Shown here: positions 48,501 through 59,320 of the stretch, piece after piece
Layout of the letters: every line of letters starts with the position of its first letter
Position numbering within the stretch: the first letter of the stretch is position 1
NCBI GenBank assembly: GCA_021234155.1
Contig: JAJEKV010000031.1
Coordinates: 17,123,150-17,187,149, forward strand
DNA from: Isoetes taiwanensis
Taxonomy: Eukaryota > Streptophyta > Lycopodiopsida > Isoetales > Isoetaceae
Length of the DNA: 64,000 bases
Direction of reading: 5' to 3'
Notes under the pieces: generated by a model
The model's input: only the letters and a program-made list of their open reading frames with translations
The model's database searches: none
Told to the model about the DNA's origin: nothing
Position numbers and translations under genes: made by a program

Positions 48501-51500
48501 GTTGATTTGTTTCGAATTCTGGGGGAACAAGTTCATGTTGTGCAAGAGAATAGCACAGATGTAATGCTTTATCGTGTAGCCCTTGCTGTGATACAGGTTT
48601 GTGAATTATTTGTCTCATTCCGAGCATATCCAGAGTATATATCTTTTACATGTTGTTAGTTAGCGTATGCATGCACACTACTTAAGCATGAAAGTTATTA
48701 AAACTAGAAGTTGCATCAGGTGTAAGGAGATTCCCATATATGTTTGCTGTTTTGTTGATGATATACACTTCCATTGGAGTTTAGGTAATGAGAGATTTTC
48801 AAGCTGCTGAGAAGACACGGTTAGAAGAACCAGTTACGGAAATTGGTCTAGAACCCATATGTGCCATGGTATGATACTTAAGATTTTATCTTAAATCAAT
48901 GATACAGCTTTTGCTTGGATTAAGGATAAAAGGTATGGGAAGGGAATATGATAGAGCTATCATAGAGTAGCATATGATCTAGACTAAAATTCTGGAAACT
49001 TGGGGGTTGCAAACTATTGAAGTGGGAAAAACAAGCTTCATAAAGATTTGTATATTGTGTCATGATTTTTCAAGGAACAAAATCTGCAAATTATCGATCC
49101 ATGTAACACACTGATAGTCCTAGCCATTTCTATGTAAAGCTGATGTAAGAGCACTCATTAGGTTGCCTTTGTCATAGAGATAGGCTGATTTTGGCGTATT
49201 GCATGAGGGAAGGTCCACAAGGTATAGCGGAGGATTTGCCTACACTCAATGAACTCTAAGGCTAAGAGAGGTGCCTGTATTATCTACCAGTGGGTGAATC
49301 TGGGAAATAGTTTTAGGCTTCATTAGAATAGCTGCAAATTCAGCTTATATCACCATGTTGAGAATATGGCTCCTCTGCCAGTCTTCTTTCAGTTAGCGTA
49401 GCAAGGTTGTATGGTCTTGATGTACCCTCTACAATAAAGTTCAAAGAGTAAATCCATATTCAGCACTATCAGGGGTCCAATTTTTGACCTACATTCCATA
49501 ATTTGGCCTATATTGCAGACTAGTTAAGCATACTATTCCCTAGATTTGGAGCTGGGTGTCCAAATCAACATAAGAGAAGTTATTTAAACCAAAAGGAAGC
49601 TTAATTAATTAGACCTATGGAATAATTAAACTGAATTTATCAGGGATAAATATAGTTACTAAAAACGGCCATTTTTGCCCCTTTTTTGTCATTTTCTTAT
49701 TTTTGCCCCTTAATCATTATCAAAAGCCAAAACGCCACATTGGCATATTTTGGGCCATTTTGGGTAAGACCAAAAAACTGGCGCAAAATTAAGTCAACAT
49801 TGGGTTAAAATTCTGAATATGTTTAATATTATGTTTTGTATAGCTCAAAAATATAGCATATTTTAGATTCTACTGTTCTAAGTATGGCAGCTTACAATTT
49901 GAGAACATATTCATTAATGTATTCTTTTCTGGTTTTTTCAAGCACTTGCCATTTTTTTGGCCGTTTATCAACTTGTAGGCCACAATTTTTCATCACGTGA
50001 TAAGGCATAAAATTGAAGGGTGAAACTCCATTCAATAAGAATTGAGTCACTACAAGTCCTTGTATGTTCAATACATGCCGAATATTATCTTCAATGATTG
50101 GAGTGTCTTTATTGCAGATAAATAATAATATTAGATGCTATGACCTTGCGGTGGAGCTAAGCAGTAACGTTATGGATGCACTAGCTCCATATTATGCAGA
50201 GCAGGTATTTGCTACTTTCTCAAAGAAGAAACTTAGAGCTTGACTGCTTCAGCAACACGTTTGCATGTCATTATGGTTGATTCAGTCAGTTACAATTTCT
50301 TACCAAGGGAGCATGTCCTGGAAATTCTCTGCAGAGGATGCTGCAGTTAAATCTGTCTCACGAGCTTATTTGTGGTAGTTTGAGACTTATATCATTACAA
50401 ACGTGGCTTAGGGTTATAAAAGAATAACTGGCTTATTGCATCTATACAAATCAACTATTACAGCTGGTGTTCTTCTTTTTGAGCTATAGCTGTTTCCCAC
50501 ATAGTCTGTCAGAATGTATCATTACTTGTTAGTAAATACCAGTCATTTGTACTAAGCATAAGTTAGAAAACTATTGCAGGTGAACTTTGAAGATACTTGT
50601 AAAGGCTTTTTGGAAATAGCAAAGGTAATTTTGCTATATTATCATTTTTTGTTTTCTTTTGAAGTGAAAGAGCTGCTGAATTATGACAATACTATTAAAT
50701 GCACTTCCTTGGTGGACAATATCGATGCTGAATTAATTGAACACAATTGGAAATTTTAACAATCAAATGATATATTTGTGATGCTTAAATCTGTTCTCTA
50801 AAATTCTATGCTGCATGGCTTAATGCAAGAAAATAAAGAGCCTTGACTTTGGGACAAAGGCGTAAATGTCTTGTTTTTGTCCGTTGCAACCTTATGCATT
50901 AACTCTGTTGCCATTTCAGGAAGCAGTACAACAGACTGTTAATGTCATATTCAAGATCCTGGAGTAAAGGATTTGCTTGTGAAGATATATCAAAAAGGTT
51001 GGTACTGCTAGCTTTTGCTACTGTAAAGAAGATATTATTCAGGAATTTTGTCAACAGGTTCAGATAGACATAAGTGCTATGCAAATGTGGGCCTACCAGT
51101 ACAATTAGAAGTAGATTTTATTTTATTGTTCATAAGACCTTTACATGGGAAAACTTATGTAGAAAATGACCAATATAGCAATGCTCTCTGGATCTATTTG
51201 CAATGCTCTCTGGATCTATTTGTTCTTTCCCAGTCATACTATAGGTAACCAAAGAGTCATACAACAAATTCTTCGTGGTTCCGTCTATTGTAGGTTTAGG
51301 CCATCTGTCAAAGTAGATGGTAACGTGAACATAAGTGTTCATGTTTCTTTGTATTACTCTGTACATGCTCTGATGCAGTAGACGTCTCGCACACTCTCTT
51401 GTATAGGATTTAAGGAAGGAAAGTAAAAAGGTTTGTCAAAGTCTATCAAGACATCTGCCCATTAGGTTGTTCGGGATTGTGAATCAATAATTACGCCCGG

Positions 51501-53776
51501 TGGTCAATAGTAAACATCAAGTTTTTTTCCTAAAGAGCAAGCAACCCTTTTATCTCTTTAAATAAACTAGGAAGTTAATTTTAGCAGTTTGGATGACCAA
51601 AGCTATATCTTGAGGACCAGAACTCACCAGACTCGTCCCCTAATTTAGTTGCTGCTGTTTGGTAGAGTGGCTTGTCTTCTCTTAGCATTAAAAGAACAGG
51701 AAATGAAATTTACATTTATTAAAGGTTTTATTAAAATGTCGTATGTTGTTTCATTTTGCTGTCATAAAATTCCTAAATCAGTAGAATCATTTTACACCCA
51801 TCCAGTGCTTCTGCTTCTTATCAACAACTCAAAATTGTGTGTTTTGAAAGGTGCCTTTACTTGCCATATCTAATACTCTTTGAACAGATTGGTACGAGTG
51901 CCTTGTAACTGAATATTTAGTAGCAACGTTTGGTGATTACTTTGAAGATGTAAAGATGTGAGTAGCATGTTCCAACTTGATGCCAGCTTCAGCTTATTTT
52001 ATTTATCTATTTTTTCTTTACTTTGTTTGTGTTCCAAATTTAGCTACATTGAAGAAAGGTTATTTCGAAGGTTTGTTGAGGCTTGCTTGGAAGAGACAAT
52101 AGTTGTCTACATAGACCACCTTCTAACTCAGGTTTGGGCCTGGATTTACCATAGGCATGGTCATTACATGGTTTTAAAACATTATGAGTTCATGCTTTCA
52201 GAAAAATTACATAAAAAAGCAGATGCTGGAAAGGATGAAGTTGGACGAGGAATTAATCGTGGAATTCTTTAATGATTATATTACTCCTGCAGTAAGTAAT
52301 TGACTACCACATCTGCTGCCACTGAGGTTTTAAATAGACTAATCTCGTTTCTGCTATTTCCAGAAAGTAGAAAAGCGAGTCCAACCATTGGTTGAGTTAA
52401 GGGAATTAGGTTCTGCTGAAAGTGCTGAGGAATTCACACTTGTATATACTAACATCCTCCAAAACAACCCAGATTGCCCTGTAAGTCCCTTGATGGTATA
52501 TCTTATCTGCGTCTGTATTTCATTCTGGAAAATTATCTAGGTAAAGCTTATGTCTATGGAAACAGCTTTCTAGTGGCAAGTTTAGCCTGGAGATATGCAT
52601 GGCAGTTGCCATGTCACGTTTCTATCATTTATTTTGGGCTACAGTCTTAATGTATGTGGCGTGCAGTTTGCCGACAAGTTGTTATTTTAGGTGATAGTTG
52701 AGCTATTAAGCTATAATATAAAAGCATGCAGTATAGTAGGCAGATGGCTTTTTACAAGACGTCCTTCACGATGCATCCCTGTGGGGCAAAAGATGTCGAC
52801 TTCTAGTAGAACTGGTGGATGTTTGTTGATAATGACTGGATCTAGGACATCCTGCATTCATGCTAAGTTGGTGTATGGTGTGTAGCATCAAGTGATGGGC
52901 CTCCTTGCATAGGGATAGTGTCATTTGTTGCCTCCATAATGCATGCAGTAGCATGAGCTGAAAGTTACATTAATAATTGTTTCTTTGGAGTTTTTATCTA
53001 CTAATTGTTTTTCAACATACCTTTTTTTGATACACAATGTAGAGCAGTCAGATGTTTTGACTGGGTATAATGGGCTTGCATATAATGAATGAATTAGCAT
53101 TGAGTTTTTATCTTCTGTTTGTCCTTAAGCATATTCTTTCTGGCACACGATGTGGATAGGTCTGACCATTTTGCATTTCTACAACAGCCAGAGGTAGTGG
53201 AGAAGATTGTTCAATTGCGTGAGGATATTCCAAGGAAATATGCACGCGAGGTTAGTTAGCTTTTGAATTCTGTTGGTTTTCGAAACGAGATGGAGAAAGA
53301 GCTTTAGTGGCCATTGTCTGGAAGGTGTTGCAAAATAATGTTCTTCAGAAAATGCAGGGAATTTGAAATAATAAATAAGCTTTAGATCATGTTCCATTAA
53401 AAGTTACTTAAGGTGGCTAAGCAATGGGGCATGTCAGTTCATCTAGACCATCTCCATGTTTCTTAAAATTCTTACACTTTCTAAGAAACATTGACACACA
53501 CACACATATGAGAAACGCACCACATAAGCATCATACTTGCAGTTGACCTGTGTATACTATTCCAAGTAAATGCAATTTGTGCAGTTTGCTAGTATGATTT
53601 TTCTAGATGTCGTTTTATGTGAGTCTGGTCATAATCCTTAGGTTTTGACTTTTCAGGTGGTCCAGGCATGTAAAGAAATTTACAATAGGAGCTTGGTTAA
53701 TGGTAGCCTACCAAAAACTGGCTTTGTCTTCAGCAGGCTTAGCTGTCTTCCAAAGGGTAGTTTGAAGAAGAAGTAA
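42548..53776 (+). CDS. SEC6: Exocyst complex component SEC6, 25 exons
   Basis: SEC6 is a subunit of the exocyst, which tethers secretory vesicles to the plasma membrane. It is recognised along its whole length by close agreement with plant SEC6: [20 protein letters not shown] at the start, ALDGK-like [99 protein letters not shown], and PKTGFVF near the end. Exons: 42548-42673, 43020-43061, 44131-44219, 44301-44391, 45165-45254, 45463-45542, 45609-45701, 46336-46363, 46517-46621, 46706-46847, 46915-46959, 47027-47082, 47237-47345, 47414-47554, 48417-48596, 48785-48868, 50118-50204, 50580-50624, 50920-50997, 51888-51957, 52044-52131, 52202-52291, 52364-52480, 53188-53250, 53657-53776. They total 2259 nt, about 752 residues, the family length. 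Phases agree at every junction except at three lesions (exons 2, 8 and 19). It is either a nearly intact pseudogene or a real gene with consensus errors. Confidence 0.92.
43016..43061 (+). other. SEC6 exon 2: acceptor reads AA, not AG
   Basis: The 42-base exon encodes [14 protein letters not shown], matching the block that follows the first exon in plant SEC6, and ends at a normal GT donor. The bases before it are TTACAA where TTACAG is expected. No other AG lies between the last in-frame stop upstream and the exon. As 42 is divisible by three and both borders are phase 0, skipping the exon keeps the frame and removes 14 residues. Confidence 0.75.
45742..46192. mobile_element. MITE with ~50-bp inverted repeats in SEC6 intron 7
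   Basis: The left end AAAATTCTGAATATACCCCT and what follows (about 45746-45796) is mirrored by the right end at about 46134-46183. Read inward from the right, it has AAAATTCCAAATATATGCCT. Both arms continue through TTT(G/A)CAAATAT(T/C)CCAAAAAT, with roughly four in five bases identical. No coding capacity lies between. TTTTTTAAA on both sides could be a 9-bp target duplication, which would suit a Mutator-type element, but T runs make that uncertain. Confidence 0.7.
46336..46363 (+). other. SEC6 exon 8: one extra base
   Basis: The exon is 28 bases, but the conserved block PQTL-x-RAL-R needs 27. An extra T in the run ACACTTTCG shifts the frame, so TGA is read three codons into exon 9. Both splice sites are normal. 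Without this exon, exon 7 joins exon 9 in frame. Confidence 0.75.
48101..48290 (-). mobile_element. LINE/SINE 3' end in SEC6 intron 14
   Basis: An AAAG microsatellite (48101-48168) is followed by ATTTATTAACGTC, a small hairpin ACCCGAAGGGT (48188-48198) and TATGAGAC. The same layout (microsatellite, TTAACGTC, hairpin, TATGAGAC) ends the LINE at 36054. On the minus strand this is the 3' terminus of one retroposon family. The left border of the fragment (high coordinate) is not clear. Being in an intron, it need not disturb SEC6. Confidence 0.65.
48869..50117 (+). other. SEC6 intron 16, longest intron
   Basis: This 1249-bp GT/AG intron has no exon-like or element-like content that I can name. 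The stretch 49650-49800 has repeated TTTTTGCCCC and GGCC-type words that may be an old repeat. Confidence 0.6.
50920..50997 (+). other. SEC6 exon 19: one base missing
   Basis: The frame runs [11 protein letters not shown] and then breaks. One base is missing where TTCGAAGAT is expected and TTCAAGAT is found, so TAA at 50965-50967 is reached. Beyond the break the other frame continues with the expected [14 protein letters not shown]. Splice sites are normal and the exon is one base short of the length its phases need. Confidence 0.8.
51178..51222. repeat. 22-bp tandem duplication in SEC6 intron 19
   Basis: CAATGCTCTCTGGATCTATT plus two bases occurs twice head to tail with no change. A small recent duplication in the 890-bp intron between exons 19 and 20. 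Confidence 0.85.
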
Positions 53777-54514
53777 AGATTGCAGGTATTGGCATTTCCA
53801 TTGTCGGCACAAGGCTTTGTTCATTTTGCCCGTATTTTTAGGAAGAGGGCTCACTGCTGCAAAGGGTTAGATCAAAAATGGTTTCTTATGGCGCGTCTTG
53901 TAGTATAACTTTTGTACAGAGAATGTTGGCGAGACTGTGCTGTGTTAGGAAAACCATTTGAATTAAGTCGTATTTGTGATCGTTACACCCAGTGTTGGGG
54001 GAGGATGACAATGGGCATTTTGCAACAGAGGAGTAGCATCTTGTGAAAGCTAGAGTCTGCAGTTTGTCTATGTAATATATGCAAGATCAACATTGCAATG
54101 TTGGATTTTGTGCAGCTGAAATCTGGCGTCTTGTGCATTACTCTTATAGCAGATACACATCGCACAATGATTATCGGCATGTGCGCACCTTACCTGGGAA
54201 TCGAGGACATTGCTGCTGGCATTAACAACTGAATGGAGAACATTGTTGCAGGCCACATTGATAAGTATCAAAACGCCGTGAGATTCTGCAGGCAGTAATT
54301 TGAGCTGCTTTGGCATATATTATGCCGGAAGGAAACAAGAGCGTTATGGATGGGATCATCTCATATCTGTCGTATTTTGGTAGTAAATTTAGGACCAAAA
54401 ACTCCACATCTTGATACAATTCATTCGTTTTCTATGGGGATCATGCCTGGAATATTCCTATGTCTGGTGCATTTTTGTAGTTGTAAAATATAACATTAAA
54501 ATACTAGTGGAAAA
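53777..54514 (+). other. SEC6 downstream region, likely 3' UTR
   Basis: Follows the TAA of exon 25 with no other open frame on the same strand that shows a motif. No clear AATAAA was fixed as the polyadenylation signal. The 3' UTR probably lies in the first few hundred bases. Confidence 0.45.
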
Positions 54515-54683
54515 CCATCACAAAATAAGACATCTTATTTTTTGTTATGTGTTCAAATAAGACTAGGTCTGTAGGTCTGTTGTTTTATATCGACGGAAGC
54601 CCTCGATATAAGACTCCATTTATATTAAAAGTAGAATCCGAACCTATTTTGAACCTATATAAGATGTCTTATTTTCATAGTGG
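54515..54683. mobile_element. MITE, ~169 bp, 24-bp inverted repeats
   Basis: The left end CCATCACAAAATAAGACATC (54515 on) is matched, inverted, by the right end (54659-54683), which reads CCACTATGAAAATAAGACAT from outside in. In the middle, TATCGA and TCGATA form a further hairpin around CGGAAGCCC. There is no coding content. Short A runs on both sides prevent a firm target duplication. It lies about 740 bp beyond the SEC6 stop. Confidence 0.7.
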
Positions 54684-56951
54684 AAAAATATTTTTCTTTT
54701 AGGACAATAGGTGGTCAAATCTCATTTGTTAAGATATGTGACTTTTAGAAATAAGAAAACATATGTGACTTTTAGAAATAAGAATAGAATAGAATGAGAC
54801 TATCATGGAAAATAAGGGCCTAGCTATCTACATATTTCTCGTGTAACTGGCCCACTTGATTAGTTTTGCTTTCAACGACATATTTTTGTGTCAAAATGGA
54901 GTGACAGGCTTTCATGTGAAGTCGGAGGCCAGTTTTCAATCCTTTAATCTTCCACTCCCGCAGGGAAAGCATCCACATAAACTAGTTTGATTTGTTGTTC
55001 CCCTTTGTCCCGCAACTCTTCCCCTTTTATTTTGCTGTTTTTTGCCTCTCTTAAGCCCAGATTCAATTAGGCTATGGGGACGAATCCCGACTTAGAGTCA
55101 GATATCCAAATTTTTTTGGACGGGGGATGTTGCCCAGTAGAATGCAGAGCTTGCCAGCTAAGCTGAAGAATGCTTGAATCTAGGAACTACCACAACTTCA
55201 GTGGAACGCTGCCTACCAGCTAAGCTAAGGAACTACCACGATTTCAATAGGGATGCTAGAGTCAGTAATTCTCGAATCTAGAAAATAACAAGAATATTAT
55301 GTACTGAAAGTTCTTATGGAGCAAGTATTAAAAGATATGTAGGATGTTAGGGCATTATAGGTCTTGATCATGATACCATTTTCATACCTTCATGGAACAG
55401 AGGTTGGATTAAGTGGTTTCCTACAATAAAGACATGGAATATCTCAAGTTTAGCACATAGAATGTTCTGAAACCCCAATATAAATATTTGGGCTTTTGGG
55501 AAACCCCAAGTATATCCTCTCACTTTGTTTGCTAAGAAACCCCAACGCCATCTGCCCACATTGGCTCCAAGCCAATGCTAATGCTACATGCATTCTACAA
55601 TATTTAGTTAATCACCTTCTTGCAGGCAATTTTTCTATATTCACATATTATATTTCGACATTAATGTTTCACCACAACATTTTGGGCATATAGATATGAT
55701 CTTTATGAGGATGATGAATCGAGTTCATAATTTACGATGTTCCACCTTATGCCCAGCCTCACAAAGACTTATAGACTTTGACTATAGCCTCACCTCAAAA
55801 CTTGCTCAGATTAACACTTTACTCCCAAACAAGCACTATGTTGTTCTATTCAAAGGTCTCGGAGATACCGACGCAACAGTATCTACCATGAAGGAGCTAA
55901 GTTCCTTTTAAACATTGTTAAATATTTGGATATTTTTGTTATAATAAAAGGTTACAACACACTTTTCTCATTGTGATCAAAGCATTTATAGACTTCCAAC
56001 TTATGCCCAGCAACGCTAGCGAACGTAGAAAATGAGGAGCTCATTGCAAAGGTGAAAGAAATATTTTGCACTGAGGAGGTTGTCAAGTTGGAGCACTTCA
56101 TCCAAGTAATTAATGACTTCCTATTTGCTCAAGTCTATCCAAGGGATCGTTATTTACGCGGATGTGATTTGAGAGAGATAGGTGGAGGATGAGTACATGT
56201 ATCTATTAGTTGGGTCTCTAATTGTTTGTCTTTTTTCTCAAATGAGAATTGACACCGTGCACTGAGGAGCTGACATTTTAGTAGCAAAGAAACTCACCTA
56301 TATTGGAATATATAATGGAACACACTTTAGGGTCCACAAATCGTTCCTTCTTGAGGCGATATCTGATTCAATTATATGTGCCTATTTTTGGGATGAGTTA
56401 TCTCACATTCTTGATAGTCGTGAGACGTCGTGTGCAGTTCGAAGCAATGACTCGCCTATACATTTCACTTTTACCCTAGCTAAAATGTTATCTTTCGGAG
56501 AAGTAAACATATCACGGGAGCATCCAACGAGGTACAACGTTAGGCCCTTGGTGATGTGTGCCATCTGGAGATGCATATTCAAAATTCCATCATGAACTAA
56601 AATACATCAATAAGCCAGGACAAGATTTTGTGTTTTTCTACCTATTTTTTGTTGATGTGCTTAACTACTTCTAATGGTGACATTTTGAGTATAAGTTTTG
56701 GATCTTTCTTTCCAAATTTCCATCTTTAGAGATAGATTTAACTACCCCCATATTTCTTATAAAGCATTGTTTTTTCTATAGAAATCTGTAAATGCAAAGT
56801 TGTTACATTGATGATATTATCATTAGACAATTTCAATAACAAAAATAATTACAAAAGCAAATGTGGACCATTCTTGCCAATATCATGCATAGTTGCCGAA
56901 GTTGCACATATGGACGTTAAAGTTCGGGTAAAAACACATCCCAAAATATTA
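54684..56951. other. No recognisable gene; possibly body of a Helitron
   Basis: Small direct repeats occur (ATATGTGACTTTTAGAAATA twice near 54740; CCAGCTAAGCT with GAACTACCAC twice near 55160-55240). Plus-strand open stretches at 55696-55911 and 56040-56200 look protein-like but I recognise no Rep or helicase motif. If the 3' end at 56981 is a Helitron end, its body lies here. Confidence 0.35.
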
Positions 56952-56981
56952 GCCCAGCAACGCCGGGCACACGTTTACTAG
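56952..56981 (+). mobile_element. Helitron-like 3' terminus
   Basis: The stem GCCC (56952-56955) and GGGC (56965-56968) encloses AGCAACGCC, followed 9 bases later by CTAG (56978-56981) and then T. A GC hairpin 10-12 bases before a CTRR end, with insertion before T, is the Helitron 3' signature. The loop word AGCAACGC is common in plant Helitron ends. The 5' TC end upstream was not found. Confidence 0.55.
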
Positions 56982-57200
56982 TATACCATTATATACCATA
57001 TATATGATATATATGAACTTTATATTATAATATCTACTTTAACATTATATATGCCATGTGACATATGTCATCATATAGACTATATGACACATATTTAACT
57101 TATGACTTATGAGATGTGATATTATATATATCATGTGGCATATATCTGATTTATGACATATGAGATATGTATCATATATGTCATTATATATGTTACATGC
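56982..57200. repeat. AT-rich palindromic low-complexity tract
   Basis: Dense short inverted words such as ATATGACATATGTCAT, TATGATATATAT and TATATATCATGTG. It could form cruciforms. No gene. Confidence 0.7.
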
Positions 57201-57600
57201 AAGCTTCTAAGCTCCCCATCTAAACGCTACAACAGGAAGGGGGATTAGCATGAGCCATAGAGTTAGAAGGTTATCATTGGTAATTTTTGAGGTAAAAATA
57301 GCATTTTGCAGTTAATAGCAACAGATATGTCTCAATTAGTTCTCTCTTGCTAAGTTTGCTACTATAACTGACTCTATGGATGATGTTAGTTCATTTTAGC
57401 TAAGTTGACTCTATAGGTGACACTATGTTTGACGATTTGGATGATGTATATTGACTTTTTATCTTTATCATTAGTTACAATCATACATGCCAACTCACTC
57501 TACTGTTGATGTTACGTCAGAAGATATGCGTGACCCTAATGCTGATGCTAAAACTCTTAGTTTGACTCTATATGTGACTCTCATGTGGATCTTTAATTCT

Positions 57601-57960
57601 ACCTCTATGCTTGACACTAAGAATGACTCTATGTCTGACACTATTATTGATCCTAAGTCTGACTCTATTATTGACTCTACATTTGATGCTACTACTGACT
57701 CCACATCTAACTCTATGTCTAATGCTACCATTGACTCATATAGTATAAACTCTATTACTCTATCACTAGTACAAAAATAGGGTATAAATTGCAAAAAAAG
57801 ACGGAGCATAAATGGCACATAATTTACCTTTTGTGCATATACGTGTTATTTATGCTCCGCCTTGGTTATGCCATTTATACCTAGTTTTGTAGTAGTGTAT
57901 TGGTATGTCAAATGATGTTTGAATCTATGCATGACTCTAATATGACATTTAACAAAAATT
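57601..57960. repeat. 12-bp minisatellite, split by a CACTA MITE
   Basis: Twelve-base units of the form GACTCTATNNNT or GATGCTACTACT follow in series from about 57601 to 57750, and looser copies reach back to 57360 and forward past 57901. With a four-codon period the plus strand reads D-S-x-x repeats (DSIIDSTFDATTDSTSNSM), and the minus strand is open too. This is what a codon-periodic repeat does by chance, so I do not call a gene. The MITE at 57764-57897 sits inside it. Confidence 0.65.
57764..57897. mobile_element. CACTA-type MITE, 134 bp, TAT target duplication
   Basis: Begins CACTAGTACAAAAATAGG and ends, inverted, with CACTACTACAAAACTAGG. The inverted repeats extend about 48 bp (both contain GGTATAAAT and CGGAGCATAAAT). 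TAT lies directly on each side, the 3-bp duplication expected for CACTA elements. It has no coding content, so it is a non-autonomous copy that needed a transposase from elsewhere. Confidence 0.88.
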
Positions 57961-57984
57961 GGACTTACTTAAATTTTATAGATA

Positions 57985-58012
57985 CTAGTAATGGTGCCCA
58001 GCGTTGTTGGGC
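57985..58012 (-). mobile_element. Helitron-like 3' terminus, minus strand
   Basis: On the minus strand, the stem GCCCA and TGGGC (58012-57996) encloses ACAACGC, followed by ACCATTA, CTAG (57988-57985) and T. It is the same design as the end at 56952-56981 but faces the other way, so its body would extend to the right. Its 5' end was not found; the copia element at 58788 may lie within or beyond it. Confidence 0.5.
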
Positions 58013-58782
58013 ATAAGTTGGGAAGCTATGTCGCCATTTAAAACCCGCTCATCTCGGACTCTTTTTATAGAACTCATTATTTTCTATGCAAATCTTAATA
58101 TCTATAGTCATACATATAATGGCAATATTAATTCTTTTATTGGTAGAAACGAAACAAAACCATTTTATTATATTGTCATCTGGTTTTGTATGACTTCATG
58201 AACTTAATATAGCAATGTCAATTATCTAAAACTATAGTTCCGTTAAAAATGATAAAAATATAAATCTAGTGCGACTCGAAGTGTTAGTCGATGGTATTCT
58301 CGTTTTGGCAGTTTTGGATACTGGAAGCTTAAACTTTATTATTGAATCAAAAAGTTCTGCGCAATATAAGAATGTGGGTTTCCATGCAGAATGCAGATTA
58401 TAATTGTGAATGTCTTAACAGAATATAGTTTATTAGATTTACGTTCTTAAGTGAGAATAAACTTTATGTCAGTGCTAGATATGCTAATATAAAAGTTCTT
58501 GAAAAAACATCTTGTTTGGCTCGTATTTTGTGCCCAAAAAATAACCGCCTTGAGAGCACTCTTAGTGTAAATTATAGATATTGGGTGGAAGTTTCTTCGC
58601 ATCTAGTAAAGACACAATATTTTCCAACAGTGAAGTCTCTTACTCATCTAGTCTAACAAATTATGGCTTTGACGCCAAAATAATAGAACTCAAACACATT
58701 CAACAAAATTTGGACTTATTCATAATTAATAGATATCCCTTCAAAAATGCCATTATAAGATTATAGCGCAAAGCCTAAGCTT
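58013..58782. other. No recognisable gene
   Basis: AT-rich stretch between the Helitron-like end and the copia element. Short open frames only, without motifs. Confidence 0.45.
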
Positions 58783-58787
58783 ACATA

Positions 58788-58968
58788 TGTTAGCACATTA
58801 TACTTTCCATGACATACTCTCTAGATGACTAGACATGCCACATGTTGCTGACATGGCTCTACTATAAAGCCATATTCATGCCTTTCTAGTTTTCATTCAG
58901 TTCACTCACTAGCCTAGCTAATTCGTGCATCTCATTTTGCCTTCTTGCATATTCACTTCACATCTTCA
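58788..58968 (+). repeat. 5' LTR of the copia element
   Basis: Starts TGTTAGCACATTATAC and ends CACTTCACATCTTCA. TATAAA at 58863-58868 is a likely promoter TATA box for the element RNA. The sequence equals the 3' LTR except for T instead of G in CCATA(T/G)TCATG. Short LTRs of this size are usual for copia elements. Confidence 0.95.
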
Positions 58969-58983
58969 TAGTATCAGAGCCGG
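58969..58983 (+). other. Primer-binding site, initiator Met-tRNA
   Basis: TAGTATCAGAGCCGG directly follows the 5' LTR and matches the usual plant TGGTATCAGAGCC, complementary to the 3' end of initiator Met-tRNA, with one early mismatch (A for G) and one late. Confidence 0.85.
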
Positions 58984-59320
58984 TCGTGAGAAGAAAATGA
59001 GTGCAGAGTTCTAGCAGGAGGGATCAGGACAAGCTGTTGGGCCTGATCAAAGAGAGGAATTCGAATCAATTGCTGCATGCAAGCATTGGTGGAGTTCAGT
59101 CCAAAATTGCCGTCGACCAAAGTTGCCGTCGACCATTTGTTGATTTGTTCGACCAAAAATTGTCGTCCCACGCTTTTGTTGGCGACAAAATAGTTTGAAG
59201 CCAGGTAGAACTGCCGGAACTGTTGTTGCCGGATCCTGTTCGCCCGGATTTGTTGTTGCCGGAACCGGTGTTGTTGCCGGATCTTGCCGGATCTCATCGG
59301 ATCCTCTGCATCTGCCAAAA

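Noticed and set aside
48280-48627. 115-codon minus-strand open frame
   Set aside because: It is antisense to SEC6 exon 15.
57487-57780. 97-codon open frame rich in Asp, Ser and Thr
   Set aside because: It is the translation of a 12-bp minisatellite; the opposite strand is open for the same reason.
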